The notes: a model not told the origin generated them from the sequence alone. Shown: positions 34,851 through 45,028, counted from the stretch's first letter. The stretch is 64,000 nt of DNA from CAYNHF01 sp964397045 (GCA_964397045.1 CAYNHF010000028.1:1-64000), one strand, 5' to 3'. Translations and numbers: made by a program.

Positions 34851-36668
34851 TCAACGGATAAGCTGACGCTCTGAGAGTGATGCGTACACCCCCGAGCGTT
34901 CCATCAGCTCATCATGGGTTCCTTCCTCGGCCACCCTGCCGTCCACCACCACCACCAGCCGATCTGCGGCCCGCACCGTGCTCAGCCGGTGTGCAATCAC
35001 GATGGTCGTCCGACCCTGCATCAAGTGTTCGAGGGCGTCCTGGACCAGTGCCTCAGACTCAGCGTCGAGGGAACTGGTCGCCTCGTCGAGAATCAAGATG
35101 CGCGGATCCGCCAGCAGCGCGCGGGCAATGGCGACGCGCTGCCGTTGGCCACCCGAGAGCTGGACGCCGCGCTCCCCGACGACGGTGTCGTATCCATCCG
35201 GGAAGGCGGTGATGAAGTCGTGGGCGTTGGCGGCAACGGCAGCTGCGGTCAACTCCGCGTCGGTCGCAGTCGGCTTGGCCACCCGCAGGTTCTCGGCGAT
35301 CGAACCTGAGAAGAGCTGGACCTCCTGCGGGACCGCGGCCAGGTGGGATCGCATGTCGTCGAGGTCCTGGTCGCGTGCATCCAGCCCGTCGATCAAGACG
35401 ACTCCGGAAGTGGGGTCGTAGAAACGGGCGACGAGCTGGGTCAGAGTCGACTTCCCCGAACCGGATGGACCAACCAGGGCAACCACGGCCCCGGGGTCCA
35501 CGACGAGGTCGACGCCGCTGATCACCTCGATGTCGCGACCCGGGTAGCCGAATGAGACGCCGACGAACTCCACCGATCCCGGACGCGACGCGAGCTGCAC
35601 CGGCTTTGCCGCCCGTGGTGCCTCCAGTGGCTCCCCCAGGATTTCGAAGATACGACGCGAGGCACCGAGCGCCTCCTGCAGCTGGGAGTACAGCCCGGTG
35701 AACGCGCCGATCGCTCCGGCAACCACCAGGGTGTAGAGCAAGAAGGAGACCAGTTCCCCGGGGCTCAGGTCCCCCACGAGAACCAGCCTTCCGCCCACCC
35801 ACAACACCAGAGCGAGGGTGCCGAACCCTACGAAGGTGATGAAGGGGATGAACAGCGCCCGCACTCTGGCGCGGCGCAACGCAATGGTGTACGACGAACG
35901 AATTGCCTCGTCATAGCGAGCAGCCGTCTCCCCTTCTGCGGTGAACCACTTGACAACCCGAACCGACTGGATCGCCTCATCTGCCAGCGCGTTTGCCTCG
36001 GCCAGTTGGTCGTGAAACGAAGTTGAGATGCGGTTGAGTCTCCGGCCAAACACGGCGGCACCCACGATGACGATGGGGAGGAATGCCAGAACCGTGAGCG
36101 ACAGCATGGGGCTCAGAATCACCATCAGAATGATGCCCCCGATCAGGGTGATGCCCTGCGACAGCGCTTGTGCGACCGAAGTCGACACCGTGGCCTGGAT
36201 CACAGCTGCGTCCGTGGTGAGGCGCGAGGTGATCTCTCCGGTGCGATGGGCGTCGAAGTACGGCACGGGGAGCCGGACGATGTGGTCGTAGACGGAACGT
36301 CGCAGATCGGCGACCACACCTTCACCGACCACCGCCAGGCCGTAGACCCGTAGGTAGTTGAACGCGCCCTGCACGGCAAACACCACCAGCAGGAGCAACG
36401 CAATCCGGTCCAGCGTGGCGGTCGAGGAGCCCTCACCCAGCGCGGTATCGACCAGGCCGCCCATGATGCGTGGAAACACCAGACCGAGCCCTGCAGCCAG
36501 CACGACTGCAACGATGGCAACGGTGAGCCACCCTCGATAGGGCCGCAGCATCCTCGCCAGGCGACGGGCCTGGCCGAGCTGGACCCGGAGTGGCTGTTTC
36601 TCGCCGGATTCGGCCTGATGTGCAGCAGGCGTCCCGCCGACGCCACGGCCGGTACGCATCGGTCTCAT
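34851..36668 (-). CDS. ABC exporter, fused permease and ATPase (MsbA/multidrug type)
   Basis: 605 residues. Six membrane helices in the N-terminal 330 residues, then the nucleotide-binding domain: Walker A GPSGSGKST near residue 401, signature LSGGQRQR near 503, Walker B ILILDEATSSLD and the switch His in AHRLST. Functions as a dimer to export lipids, drugs or peptides; the substrate is not readable. No partner half-transporter is nearby. The ATG at 36668 has a leaderless -10 exactly 6 nt upstream; a TTG one codon earlier is not needed. Confidence 0.92.
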   Translation of the reverse strand: MRPMRTGRGVGGTPAAHQAESGEKQPLRVQLGQARRLARMLRPYRGWLTVAIVAVVLAAGLGLVFPRIMGGLVDTALGEGSSTATLDRIALLLLVVFAVQGAFNYLRVYGLAVVGEGVVADLRRSVYDHIVRLPVPYFDAHRTGEITSRLTTDAAVIQATVSTSVAQALSQGITLIGGIILMVILSPMLSLTVLAFLPIVIVGAAVFGRRLNRISTSFHDQLAEANALADEAIQSVRVVKWFTAEGETAARYDEAIRSSYTIALRRARVRALFIPFITFVGFGTLALVLWVGGRLVLVGDLSPGELVSFLLYTLVVAGAIGAFTGLYSQLQEALGASRRIFEILGEPLEAPRAAKPVQLASRPGSVEFVGVSFGYPGRDIEVISGVDLVVDPGAVVALVGPSGSGKSTLTQLVARFYDPTSGVVLIDGLDARDQDLDDMRSHLAAVPQEVQLFSGSIAENLRVAKPTATDAELTAAAVAANAHDFITAFPDGYDTVVGERGVQLSGGQRQRVAIARALLADPRILILDEATSSLDAESEALVQDALEHLMQGRTTIVIAHRLSTVRAADRLVVVVDGRVAEEGTHDELMERSGVYASLSERQLIR

Positions 36669-36674
36669 CAAGCG

Positions 36675-36680
36675 AGCCTA
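36675..36680 (-). promoter_or_regulatory. Leaderless -10 box for the ABC exporter gene
   Basis: TAGGCT on the minus strand, 6 nt before the ATG at 36668. Confidence 0.6.
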
Positions 36681-36823
36681 CGCACAACCGATGCCAACCC
36701 ATCGCGCCGAGAAGATCGCAAGGTGCCGAGCCGGGTCCGATCGATGCCAGACCCGTGTCGCGTAGGGAGCGGGGAGTAGGGTTTCCTCGGTTGAGAACTC
36801 AATAGGCGTCGCCGGAGGCACCA

Positions 36824-38710
36824 GTGACCCGATTGTCGCGGTCGATCCTCGCGATCACCTGCTTGGTCGCGTTCGCAGTTGCGTGTACCCAGGCAAACGC
36901 AGATGATCCGCTCGCTCAGGTCACCCAGTCCGGCAGCGCGCCCTCCACCCAGCAGACAACATCCACGCCGCCGCCGACTTCCGCGGTCGCCACGAATCCG
37001 ATCCGGGCGGTTACCGACTCGATCACGATCTCGCTCCTCCGACACGACCCAGAGCTGGTGACCGACCTCGGAGCCTCCGCGGTGATCGGGAGCGCCCACC
37101 AGGACCAGCTCAACGATGCCTCGATCATACGAACCGAGGTATTGGCCGAGATTGCACGAGATGGGATCGGCCAACTCGACGCGATCGATGTGGAGACCGC
37201 GACCCCATCCGACCGGCTCGGGATAGCCATCCTGCGCGACTACCTCCAGGACATCGTCGTGATGAGTGCATACCCCCTCCACGACTACCCGGTCAGTTTC
37301 ATCACAGGCGCCCCTGCCAACTTCATTGAATTCATGAGCGACGTGCACCCGGTCACAAACGCCGCAGACGTCGAAGACTATGTGCTGCGGCTCGCTGCGT
37401 TCGGCAGGCAGGTCGACCAGCTGATCATCGGCCTCGAACAGCGGGCAGCTGCCGGCCTTCTGCCCCCGCAGCGGTCCCTCGACATCGCCCGCTTCCAGAT
37501 CGATGCCGCGATCGGGCACAGCGACGCCGCCGGCCACCCACTCGTGGCAGACCTCCAGACCAGAGTGGTAGCCCTCGAGAATATTGAACCTTCCGCCGCC
37601 AAGGGCTACGTGGCCAATGCCGAAGCCGCGGTACGCGGTTTGGTCATACCGGCCTACGAACGCCTCGATGAAGCGATCCGCGAACTCGCAGGCCGCTCAG
37701 CTACCGAAGCCGGCGTGTGGGCCTTGCCAGAAGGCGACGCCTACTACGACGCCGTCCTACGCCACCACCTCAGCCTCGACATCTCCCCCGAAAGAGTCCA
37801 CGAACTCGGTATCGCCGAGGTCGAACGAGTTCGCTCCGAGCTCGCCGCGGCTCTGGTCGAGATGGGCTACGCGGCAGAGGACGATTTCGCCGCGGCGATG
37901 GCGACCGCCACCCGCGACGCCGGGACTTACCCGACTACATCGGAGTCCGAGCGCGCTGCAGTGTTCGCTGCTGCCGTGACATTGAGCCAGGCGGCGGACT
38001 CGGCGCTGGCACCCCAATTCGGCCTCAGACCGTCCGTCGATCTCGTGGTGGCGCGACCCAGGGAAGGCCGCGAAGGCGGCTCCGGGGCCTACTACCGGCC
38101 GGCCCCGATCGACGGCAGTCGATCCGGCATCTACTACCTGAGCATGGGCGGCGCCAGCCTTCCCCTCCTGACGTTCCCCACCACCACCTATCACGAGGGG
38201 GTACCGGGCCATCACTTCCAGCTCTCGATCCAGCGCAGCCTCGAAGACGTCCCGCTCCATCAGCGAGTCTTCACCCACACCGGGTTCGTGGAAGGATGGG
38301 CGCTCTACGCCGAACGATTGGCAGCCGAAGCGGGGCTCTATGAGGGTGACGCTTGGGGGAATCTGGGGCGATTGCGGATGGAGTTGCTCCGAGCAGCCCG
38401 GATGGTGGTCGACACCGGGATCCACCGCCACCGGTGGACCCGTACCGATGGGATCGACTACCTGACCGATCTGGGATTCGATCCCGACCGCGCTGCCGCA
38501 GAAGTCGATCGCTACATCGTCTGGCCGGGCCAGGCACCGGCCTACCTCGTGGGCATGATCACCATTCTCGACCTCCGAGAGAAGGCCCGCGAGACGCTGG
38601 GCGACCGATTCGACGTGGCTGAGTTCCACGACACCATTCTCGGGGCAGGCTCGGTTCCACTCGACCTCCTCGACGACGCCGTCGACCAGTGGGTATTCGG
38701 CATCGGCTGA
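36824..38710 (+). CDS. DUF885 metallopeptidase-like lipoprotein
   Basis: 628 residues. GTG start with GGAGG 5 nt upstream. Signal peptide with lipobox FAVAC. The rest is the DUF885 domain, a mostly helical fold with HEGVPGHHFQLSIQ near residue 456 (HExxxGHH), the likely zinc site, and a Glu-containing EGWALYAERLA block downstream that can supply a third ligand. Family members are taken to be exported peptidases, but proof is scarce. A Ser/Thr/Gln linker (about 30-50) joins lipid anchor and domain. Confidence 0.85.
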   Translation: MTRLSRSILAITCLVAFAVACTQANADDPLAQVTQSGSAPSTQQTTSTPPPTSAVATNPIRAVTDSITISLLRHDPELVTDLGASAVIGSAHQDQLNDASIIRTEVLAEIARDGIGQLDAIDVETATPSDRLGIAILRDYLQDIVVMSAYPLHDYPVSFITGAPANFIEFMSDVHPVTNAADVEDYVLRLAAFGRQVDQLIIGLEQRAAAGLLPPQRSLDIARFQIDAAIGHSDAAGHPLVADLQTRVVALENIEPSAAKGYVANAEAAVRGLVIPAYERLDEAIRELAGRSATEAGVWALPEGDAYYDAVLRHHLSLDISPERVHELGIAEVERVRSELAAALVEMGYAAEDDFAAAMATATRDAGTYPTTSESERAAVFAAAVTLSQAADSALAPQFGLRPSVDLVVARPREGREGGSGAYYRPAPIDGSRSGIYYLSMGGASLPLLTFPTTTYHEGVPGHHFQLSIQRSLEDVPLHQRVFTHTGFVEGWALYAERLAAEAGLYEGDAWGNLGRLRMELLRAARMVVDTGIHRHRWTRTDGIDYLTDLGFDPDRAAAEVDRYIVWPGQAPAYLVGMITILDLREKARETLGDRFDVAEFHDTILGAGSVPLDLLDDAVDQWVFGIG

Positions 38711-38798
38711 ATCGGCGCAGGAGTGGCGACTCGGCGAAGATCCGGTGGATAACCGACCCTACGTCGCGCGAGAATGAGGCTGATAGGGGGTGCGAATA

Positions 38799-40067
38799 AT
38801 GGCGTTGAGCTCGGTCATCCAGGACCTCTTCGGGACGGATCTCCCGGTGCGGTTCCGGGCATTCGACGGAACCGACATCGGGCCGCGCGACGCGGCCGCA
38901 GTCGTCACGATCCAGTCGCCGGACGCACTGGCCCGCATGGTGTTTTCGCCAGGCGAACTCGGTATGGCACGCGCCTATGTGTCGGGAGACATCACCTTCG
39001 ACGGCGACATCTACGCCGTGCTCGACCTCAGACACCATCTCGACAACCTTCAGATGACGCCACGCCTCGCCGGTCGCATGGCCCGCGAAATCGGAGTGAG
39101 CAACCTTCGCCCCCTGCCCGCCCCGCCCGAGGAGCACCGCAGGCGAGGCCAGGCTCACACCAAACAGACAGATGCCGACGCGATCTCGCACCACTACGAC
39201 GTCTCAAACGAGTTCTACGAGATGGTGCTGGGCCCATCGCTCACCTACTCCTGTGCCGTCTTCATCGAGCCGGGCGACTCGCTCGAGGCAGCCCAGGAGC
39301 AGAAGCACGATCTCATTTGCCGGAAGCTCGGACTCACCCCCGGGATGCGCTTGCTCGACGTCGGGTGCGGGTGGGGCAGCATGGCGATCCACGCCGCCGA
39401 GCACTACGGCGTCGAAGTCCTGGGAGTCACGCTGTCACGTCGCCAGGCGGATCTGGCCGCGGAGCGAGTCGGAAGTCGCCACCTCGCGGAAAAGGTCGAT
39501 ATCCGGGTGCAGGATTACCGCGATGTCACCGACCCCGCGTTCGACGCGATCAGTTCGATCGGGATGTTCGAACACGTTGGCCTGGCACGTCTCGGGACCT
39601 ACTTCACCAAGGTCAGGAGTCTCTTGCGGCCGGAAGGGCGGTTCCTCAACCACGCCATCAGCCGCACCACCAGCAGCCAGCGCGCCCGCGCCCATCCGCG
39701 CGGGTTCATTAACCGGTACGTGTTTCCGGACGGAGCACTCCATGAGGTGGGTTCCGTCGTCTCGAAGATGCAGGACACCGGATTCGAGGCCCGGCATGTG
39801 GAGAACCTCAGAGAGCACTACGCCCTCACGCTGCGGTGCTGGGTCGAGAACCTCGAGCGGAATTGGGATCAGGCGGTGGAAGAAGTCGGCGTGCGACGTG
39901 CCCGGATCTGGCACCTCTACATGGCGGGTAGCGCGGTGAGCTTCGAGAACCACGACATCAACATCGACCAGGTGCTCGCGGTCAATACGTCCCCGGACGG
40001 TGGCAGCGGCATGCCGCTCCGCCCCGACTGGTCTTCGCGCCGCGACCGCACGAAACGGCGCGGGTGA
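38799..40067 (+). CDS. cfa: Cyclopropane-fatty-acyl-phospholipid synthase family methyltransferase
   Basis: 422 residues. Adds a methylene bridge from S-adenosylmethionine to unsaturated acyl chains of membrane phospholipids. The N-terminal 130 residues form the lipid-binding domain of bacterial CFA synthases; ISHHYDVSNEFYEMVLG begins the catalytic domain; SAM motif I is LLDVGCGWGSMAIHAAEHYG near residue 185; then SIGMFEHVG, with the catalytic-site Glu-His. ATG chosen because GGGGG lies 8 nt upstream. The desaturase at 19755 could make its substrate. Confidence 0.92.
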   Translation: MALSSVIQDLFGTDLPVRFRAFDGTDIGPRDAAAVVTIQSPDALARMVFSPGELGMARAYVSGDITFDGDIYAVLDLRHHLDNLQMTPRLAGRMAREIGVSNLRPLPAPPEEHRRRGQAHTKQTDADAISHHYDVSNEFYEMVLGPSLTYSCAVFIEPGDSLEAAQEQKHDLICRKLGLTPGMRLLDVGCGWGSMAIHAAEHYGVEVLGVTLSRRQADLAAERVGSRHLAEKVDIRVQDYRDVTDPAFDAISSIGMFEHVGLARLGTYFTKVRSLLRPEGRFLNHAISRTTSSQRARAHPRGFINRYVFPDGALHEVGSVVSKMQDTGFEARHVENLREHYALTLRCWVENLERNWDQAVEEVGVRRARIWHLYMAGSAVSFENHDINIDQVLAVNTSPDGGSGMPLRPDWSSRRDRTKRRG

Positions 40068-40077
40068 AGATCGGAAT

Positions 40078-41106
40078 TCAGCCGCCGTCACTCGAGGTCG
40101 CCCACAGATTGATGTCGGAGTCTGTGGCGTAGCGATCGATCTCCACGAGTTCCGCCGCGGTGAAATCGAGGTTCTCCAGTGCCCGGAGGCTGTCCTCGAT
40201 TTGTGACCACCGGCTGGCTCCGATCAGTGCACTCGTCACCCTGGGGTCACGCAACACCCACGCGATGGCCATTTGTGCCAGCGACTGGCCGCGCCCTTCG
40301 GCGATCTCATTGAGCGCCCGGATGGCAGCCAGATTCCTCTCACTGAGGAATGCTCGCGCCAACGAACCGCCTTCGGCGGCTCGCGACATCTCGGGCACGC
40401 CGCCGAGATACTTCGACGTAAGCATGCCCTGTGCCAGCGGAGAAAAGACGATGCAGCCGATACCCAGATCCTCGAGCACCGTCAGCAGACCATCTTCGAC
40501 CCAGCGATTCAGCATCGAGTACGAAGGCTGGTGGATCAGGCAGGGGGTCCCGAGGTCGGCCAGAATCGCGGCCGCACGGCGGGTCATGTCCGGACCGTAC
40601 GAGGAGATACCAGCGTAGAGCGCTTTGCCGCATCGCACTGCAGAATCGAGGGCACCCATCGTCTCCTCCAGCGGGGTATCCGGATCGAACCGGTGGGAAT
40701 AGAAGATGTCCACATATTCGAGGCCCATACGTTCCAGGCTCTGATCGAGCGAGGCGAGGAGGTACTTACGCGAGCCACCGCCCTGCCCGTACGGGCCGGG
40801 CCACATGTCGTATCCCGCCTTCGTGGAAATGATCAACTCGTCTCGGTACGGCGCCAGATCGGCCGCGAGTACCCGGCCCATCAACTCCTCGGCTGAGCCG
40901 TACGGAGGCCCGTAGTTGTTGGCCAGGTCGAAATGGGTGATTCCGTGATCGAACGAGCGGAGCACCATCTCGCGCGATGTCTCGAAGGGCGCTTCGCCAC
41001 CGAAGTTCTGCCACAGCCCCAGCGAGATACGTGGCAACTCGAGGCCGCTGCGACCGCTGCGGGTGAAATCCATGCGCTGGTATCGATCTTCATCGGCCCG
41101 GTACAT
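40078..41106 (-). CDS. Aldo/keto reductase, YghZ/Gpr type
   Basis: 342 residues. ATG with GAGGAGG 6 nt upstream. The sequence follows E. coli YghZ (L-glyceraldehyde 3-phosphate reductase) closely: SLGLWQNFG, THFDLANNYGPPYGSAEE with the catalytic Tyr, IISTKAGYDMWPGPYG with the catalytic Lys, LLASLDQSLERMGLEYVDIF and HQPSYSMLNRWVE. NADPH-dependent, cytoplasmic, probably removes reactive aldehydes. The small membrane protein gene begins upstream on the same strand, 82 nt away. Confidence 0.9.
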   Translation of the reverse strand: MYRADEDRYQRMDFTRSGRSGLELPRISLGLWQNFGGEAPFETSREMVLRSFDHGITHFDLANNYGPPYGSAEELMGRVLAADLAPYRDELIISTKAGYDMWPGPYGQGGGSRKYLLASLDQSLERMGLEYVDIFYSHRFDPDTPLEETMGALDSAVRCGKALYAGISSYGPDMTRRAAAILADLGTPCLIHQPSYSMLNRWVEDGLLTVLEDLGIGCIVFSPLAQGMLTSKYLGGVPEMSRAAEGGSLARAFLSERNLAAIRALNEIAEGRGQSLAQMAIAWVLRDPRVTSALIGASRWSQIEDSLRALENLDFTAAELVEIDRYATDSDINLWATSSDGG

Positions 41107-41188
41107 GCCGGTCCTCCTCGCTCCTCGGCCGTGTTGTGTCGACCCAGGATCCCACAGCGCCGGTTCGCCGCTGCCAAGCGGCCTGCGG

Positions 41189-41494
41189 TTAGCCGGCCTT
41201 GGTGAGATCGCGTCCCGCGGTGGTGGCTCGCAGCGGAGCGAGTTCCCCAAGGAAGACGGGCTTTGCGGGCACGGTGGGAGTCGCGATCGTGGGCTCCATC
41301 ACAGCGACATTCGCAGTGAAGCGCCCTGCCAACGCGGTTCCCGCCGCGAAGGCGAGAAGAAAGACGATTGCAGTGAGGAGGTAGTCGAGTGACCGGGTCG
41401 CCACGGGTCCGGTGGCCGTCAGGTAGATCCCGACCGCGATCGCGCCGAGCACACATCCAGACGCAACGATCACAAACTGTCTGAGCACCAGCAT
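41189..41494 (-). CDS. Small two-helix membrane protein, 101 residues
   Basis: ATG with GGAGG 7 nt upstream. Two hydrophobic segments, about residues 4-26 and 36-57, then a soluble tail rich in Thr, Pro and Ala. No family recognised. It may be cotranscribed with the aldo/keto reductase gene downstream. Confidence 0.6.
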   Translation of the reverse strand: MLVLRQFVIVASGCVLGAIAVGIYLTATGPVATRSLDYLLTAIVFLLAFAAGTALAGRFTANVAVMEPTIATPTVPAKPVFLGELAPLRATTAGRDLTKAG

Positions 41495-41686
41495 GTTGTC
41501 TCCTCCACAATCGGTCCTCACCGGTTGGTATCGGCGATTCCCAATCAGGCAGTGAGTGCCATCGGAGGCTCGCGCGTTGTGACTAGCCCGCCGCCCTGCT
41601 CGTCCTGCGACGGGCCCGCCAGCGTGGGCGCGCCTCCAGCCGAGTGAGCTTCTCAGGACTAGCGTCTCAGGGGTGAGCAGTCGCTG

Positions 41687-42805
41687 ATGGCACGGGTTCC
41701 AGTAGCGGAATCGTCCATCGACCCGACATTGCGCCGGGTCGTTATCGCGCTGCGCTTGCTCGCCTGGGGGTGGATGATGATGCTCATTATCATCGTCCTG
41801 GTCGATGACCTCGCCGCTCACCCCGACGTCGTGGTCGGCGCCGGCGCCCTGGCCACGGTCTGGACTGCATTCTTCCTCTGGGTGGCTCAATCTCACGCCA
41901 GATTGCGCAGCGTCTGGTTCGTCGTCGCGGACGGTGCCGTGGTGCTCCTGCTCGGCTACGCCTCGACGCTGGCCGGATCAGAGGACCTCTTCCACGGTGG
42001 CATGCTCATCTCCTGGCTGGCGGTCGCGGCCTACGGTGGCGGACTCCAGTGGGCAATGGTCGCCGCACTGTTCCTCACCGTCGAACAGGTCATCGTGCAC
42101 GACGTCGACAACCGTGGTGCAGTAGGGGCCTACGGAAGCGTGGCATTCTTCGTCATGGCGGTTCTGCTCGGATGGGCGTTCGACGCGGTGCGTCAGACCA
42201 CCCAGCAAGTCCTCGACACCGAGCACTCCCTTTCGCTCGTGGAGCAGGACAACGCCCGAAGGCGCGAGCGCGAGCGCATTGCCAATCGCCTGCACGACAG
42301 CGTGCTCCAGACCCTGCTTGCGATCAAACGTGATGCCGATGACCCGGAGCACATCCGGTATCTCGCCCGGCGCCAGGAGCGTGAGCTCCGCACGACCATC
42401 GAGGAGTACCGCATGCCGCACCGCGACTCGTTCATGGTGGCGATTTCCGCCCTGCGCGACGAAGTCGAAGACGTGCATCGAGTCGAAGTGAACGCGGTGT
42501 TGCGCGGTGACGCCGCGATGTCTGACCCACTCGAGGCAGTGGTTCGAGCCACACGCGAGGCGCTCACCAACGCTGCCAAACACTCCGGCAGCAAGTCGAT
42601 CGACCTCTACGTGGCCGCAGACGACCAGGGCGTGCAGGTTGCCGTTCGCGACCGGGGTGTCGGGTTCGACGTCTCAAGTCAGGAGCGTGGTGATGGCCTG
42701 GACCACTCGATTCGGGAGCGGATCGAGGCGGCGGGCGGATCGACGACGATCCGATCGGTTCTCGGAGAGGGGACAGAAGTCGTCATTGAAATGGAGATGG
42801 CATGA
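41687..42805 (+). CDS. Sensor histidine kinase (NarL/HisKA_3 type)
   Basis: 372 residues. Five or six membrane helices occupy residues 18-165 with almost no extracytoplasmic domain, so the signal is probably sensed in the membrane. A short coiled coil leads to NRLHDSVLQTLLAI, with phospho-acceptor H203, then the ATPase domain: N-box EALTNAAKHS, G1 RDRGVGFD, G2 GDGLDHSIRERIEAAGG. The stop overlaps the next start (ATGA), so kinase and regulator are translationally coupled. TAGCGT upstream at about 41660 is a candidate -10. Confidence 0.92.
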   Translation: MARVPVAESSIDPTLRRVVIALRLLAWGWMMMLIIIVLVDDLAAHPDVVVGAGALATVWTAFFLWVAQSHARLRSVWFVVADGAVVLLLGYASTLAGSEDLFHGGMLISWLAVAAYGGGLQWAMVAALFLTVEQVIVHDVDNRGAVGAYGSVAFFVMAVLLGWAFDAVRQTTQQVLDTEHSLSLVEQDNARRRERERIANRLHDSVLQTLLAIKRDADDPEHIRYLARRQERELRTTIEEYRMPHRDSFMVAISALRDEVEDVHRVEVNAVLRGDAAMSDPLEAVVRATREALTNAAKHSGSKSIDLYVAADDQGVQVAVRDRGVGFDVSSQERGDGLDHSIRERIEAAGGSTTIRSVLGEGTEVVIEMEMA

Positions 42806-43518
42806 CGGACCCCGAAGCCAGACCCCGAGTATTCATCGTGGACGACCACGATTTCGCGCGCGAGGGCGTCAAGGTGTTCCTCGGAGATGCGTTCCGCATC
42901 GTCGGGGAAGCAGACAACACCCAGGACGCCATCGAACTCATTCGAGAGCGCGAACCCGATCTCGCAGTTGTGGATGTCCGACTGCCCGGTGGTGGCGGTG
43001 AAGTCGTGGTGGTCGAGGTTCGCAAGACGCACCCCGACATCAAGTTCCTGGCCCTGTCCGCTTCGACGTCGCGAGCAGACGTGGTAAGGCTGCTCGAGGT
43101 AGGTGTGGACGGCTACATGACGAAGGCGACCGTTGGCGTTGATCTGCCGGGTTTCGTCACCGGCGCCCTCGATGGGCAACTGCCGATCTCTGCCGACGTA
43201 GCCGGGTACATGCTCGACATCGACGAAGGCAGCGCGGACCGCTCCGGACTCGAACGTCTCACTGCTCGCGAGCGTGAGGTGGTGTTGCTCATCGCACGCG
43301 GCTACACCTATCGCGAGGTTGCCTCGAGCCTCGGGATCTCCGTCAAGACGCTGGAGTCGCACATGCACAACATCTTCCGAAAGCTCGAAATAGCCAGTCG
43401 CCATGAACTCGCAGCCCTCACCTACGAAAGCGGGTTCGTCCGCCCGGAGGACCGCACCAGCGCCGCGAAGATGGCGGATGAACTGCCGCCAGGAATCGAT
43501 GACGCCGGAACGATTTGA
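42802..43518 (+). CDS. LuxR/NarL-type response regulator
   Basis: 238 residues. Receiver domain at 9-125 with acidic pocket VDDHD, phospho-acceptor D58 in VVDVRLPGG, and Lys in YMTKA. The C-terminal LuxR helix-turn-helix spans about 150-210 (LTAREREVVLLIARGYTYREVASSLGIS). A 20-residue tail follows. It is the partner of the kinase immediately upstream. Target genes are unknown; autoregulation is the usual arrangement. Confidence 0.93.
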   Translation: MTDPEARPRVFIVDDHDFAREGVKVFLGDAFRIVGEADNTQDAIELIREREPDLAVVDVRLPGGGGEVVVVEVRKTHPDIKFLALSASTSRADVVRLLEVGVDGYMTKATVGVDLPGFVTGALDGQLPISADVAGYMLDIDEGSADRSGLERLTAREREVVLLIARGYTYREVASSLGISVKTLESHMHNIFRKLEIASRHELAALTYESGFVRPEDRTSAAKMADELPPGIDDAGTI

Positions 43519-43553
43519 GGCCGGTGACACCCGGGCCATCCGCGCCCTCGTTC

Positions 43554-43976
43554 TCAGCCCGGCGGTGGAACTGCAGTCAGGTGGCGGCGAGTAGTTACCC
43601 GCGTTCCTAGATCGGTCGAGGCACCCAGGTTCGTGTAGGTCGCCCGACGCAGGTTCTCCAACGTCGCCAACGCCAGCCGACGCGCCTGGGCCGGGTGGCA
43701 CGAATCGCATAGCGAACGGCCGCTGACCGGGAACCGGAGATCTCCTGCCTCCACCTCTCGGGTGATCTGATCCAGGACGGCCCGAGCGCTCGGTGGTTCT
43801 GCGTCCGCCAACTCCATGGTCCTGGTGGCCACCACTGCAGCCGCGATTGCGGCAGTACCAGTCTCCTCGGCAAGGAACCGCAGCACGGTTGCCGCAGCCG
43901 ACCGATCGAGGTCTGCCAGTTCGGCGAACCGACCCAACACTCGATTCCGCCGCAGTCGATCAATCGCGGTTGCCAT
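43554..43976 (-). CDS. Hypothetical protein with a CxxCH motif
   Basis: 140 residues, helical. ATG with GAGGAG five bases upstream. It contains CDSCH about two thirds along, formally a heme-c binding pattern, but there is no signal peptide, so a metal site or chance is more likely. No family recognised. Convergent with the response regulator. Confidence 0.55.
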   Translation of the reverse strand: MATAIDRLRRNRVLGRFAELADLDRSAAATVLRFLAEETGTAAIAAAVVATRTMELADAEPPSARAVLDQITREVEAGDLRFPVSGRSLCDSCHPAQARRLALATLENLRRATYTNLGASTDLGTRVTTRRHLTAVPPPG

Positions 43977-44114
43977 CTCTGCTCCTCGTGGGGTGCGGCC
44001 CCCCCCGGACATGGGGCGCTGCCGCTTCACCCCACAGACGCGCTCCGGCCACGATCGGGTTCCGCTGCGGGCCTAAGAAGCCGATGAGAACTCGATCCGC
44101 GCCGAACCGGGCAG

Positions 44115-44939
44115 TCAGACGCCGGTCAACACGAAGCGAAGCGCCCCCGAGATCCGATCGCGCCAGGCCGTTTCGCTATGGGTGCCTCGCGGGTCAAAGC
44201 CGGTCCGCAGTTCACCTGGGCCGTATCCGATGGATGTCAGCGCGCCGACCGTCTCATTGGTGGTGCGCACGTACAGTTCGCTCGTGGCTGGATCGTCTTC
44301 GATCTCGTTGCCACCGACGTCGAGGTAGATCCGAGCGGGAGTGTGTTCGGCAGACTCCAGAAACAACCGCCAACGTGGGGCGGCAAACCAGAGTGCGGGG
44401 CTGAGAGCAGCCGCGAACCCAAAGACGTCTCGATGTGCCAGCAGCCCGTACAGAGAGATGTTGCCGCCGAGCGAGGAACCGGCCAACCCGACTGCACTTC
44501 GATCGAGCGACGTATCCAGCGACTCATCTACGAATGGCTTGACCGTGTCCACGACGAACTGCGTGTACTCGGCGCCGAGGCCACCGCCGCGTTCCCGGTC
44601 GACCCACGGCGAGTACTCCAGGAGGCGGTCTTCGCCGGCGTTCGGGATGCCGATCACGATGGCCTCGGTGCCCTCGGCCGCCAGTCCGGTCATGGCCAGG
44701 TCCACCCTCCAGGCTCCGGAATAGCTGGCGGCCTCGTCGAAGAGATTGTGCCCGTCGTGCATGTAGATCACCGGGAACCGACGCCCACCCCGTTTGTACG
44801 ACGGTGGCAGCCAGGCAAGCAGCCGCCGCTTGAGACGCGGCAGCGCCGGACTCCGCAGGGCGGCTCGACTCACCAGCAGGGTCCCCTTGATCCCGGCCGA
44901 TGCCGAACCCGGATAGGGCTCCCAACCGTCGATCCTCAC
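44115..44939 (-). CDS. Esterase D/PHB-type alpha/beta hydrolase
   Basis: About 274 residues. FPVIYMHDGHNLFDE is the family opening, GLAGSSLGGNISLYGLL the nucleophile elbow, and TGFDPRGTHSETAWRDRI the region of the catalytic His. Related enzymes (PF00756) include esterases and acyltransferases, cytoplasmic when, as here, no signal is present. The GTG at 44939 is my best guess; two palindromic repeats lie just upstream and long frames through them are not credible. Confidence 0.75.
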   Translation of the reverse strand: MRIDGWEPYPGSASAGIKGTLLVSRAALRSPALPRLKRRLLAWLPPSYKRGGRRFPVIYMHDGHNLFDEAASYSGAWRVDLAMTGLAAEGTEAIVIGIPNAGEDRLLEYSPWVDRERGGGLGAEYTQFVVDTVKPFVDESLDTSLDRSAVGLAGSSLGGNISLYGLLAHRDVFGFAAALSPALWFAAPRWRLFLESAEHTPARIYLDVGGNEIEDDPATSELYVRTTNETVGALTSIGYGPGELRTGFDPRGTHSETAWRDRISGALRFVLTGV

Positions 44940-44968
44940 GCGAGGTCCATCGTCGAACGCTCCTCGTT

Positions 44969-45028
44969 CTTGCGTCCCCTCGAGGCGCATATCCCGCCGC
45001 GGGACCCAAGAACGCGAAGGGTGGCGGC
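44969..45028. repeat. Palindromic element, copy A
   Basis: Arms CTTGCGTCCC (44969-44978) and GGGACCCAAG (45001-45010) are inverted with 9 of 10 matching, 42 bp end to end, followed by the tail AACGCGAAGGGTGGCGG. 56 of 60 bases match copy B. Confidence 0.75.
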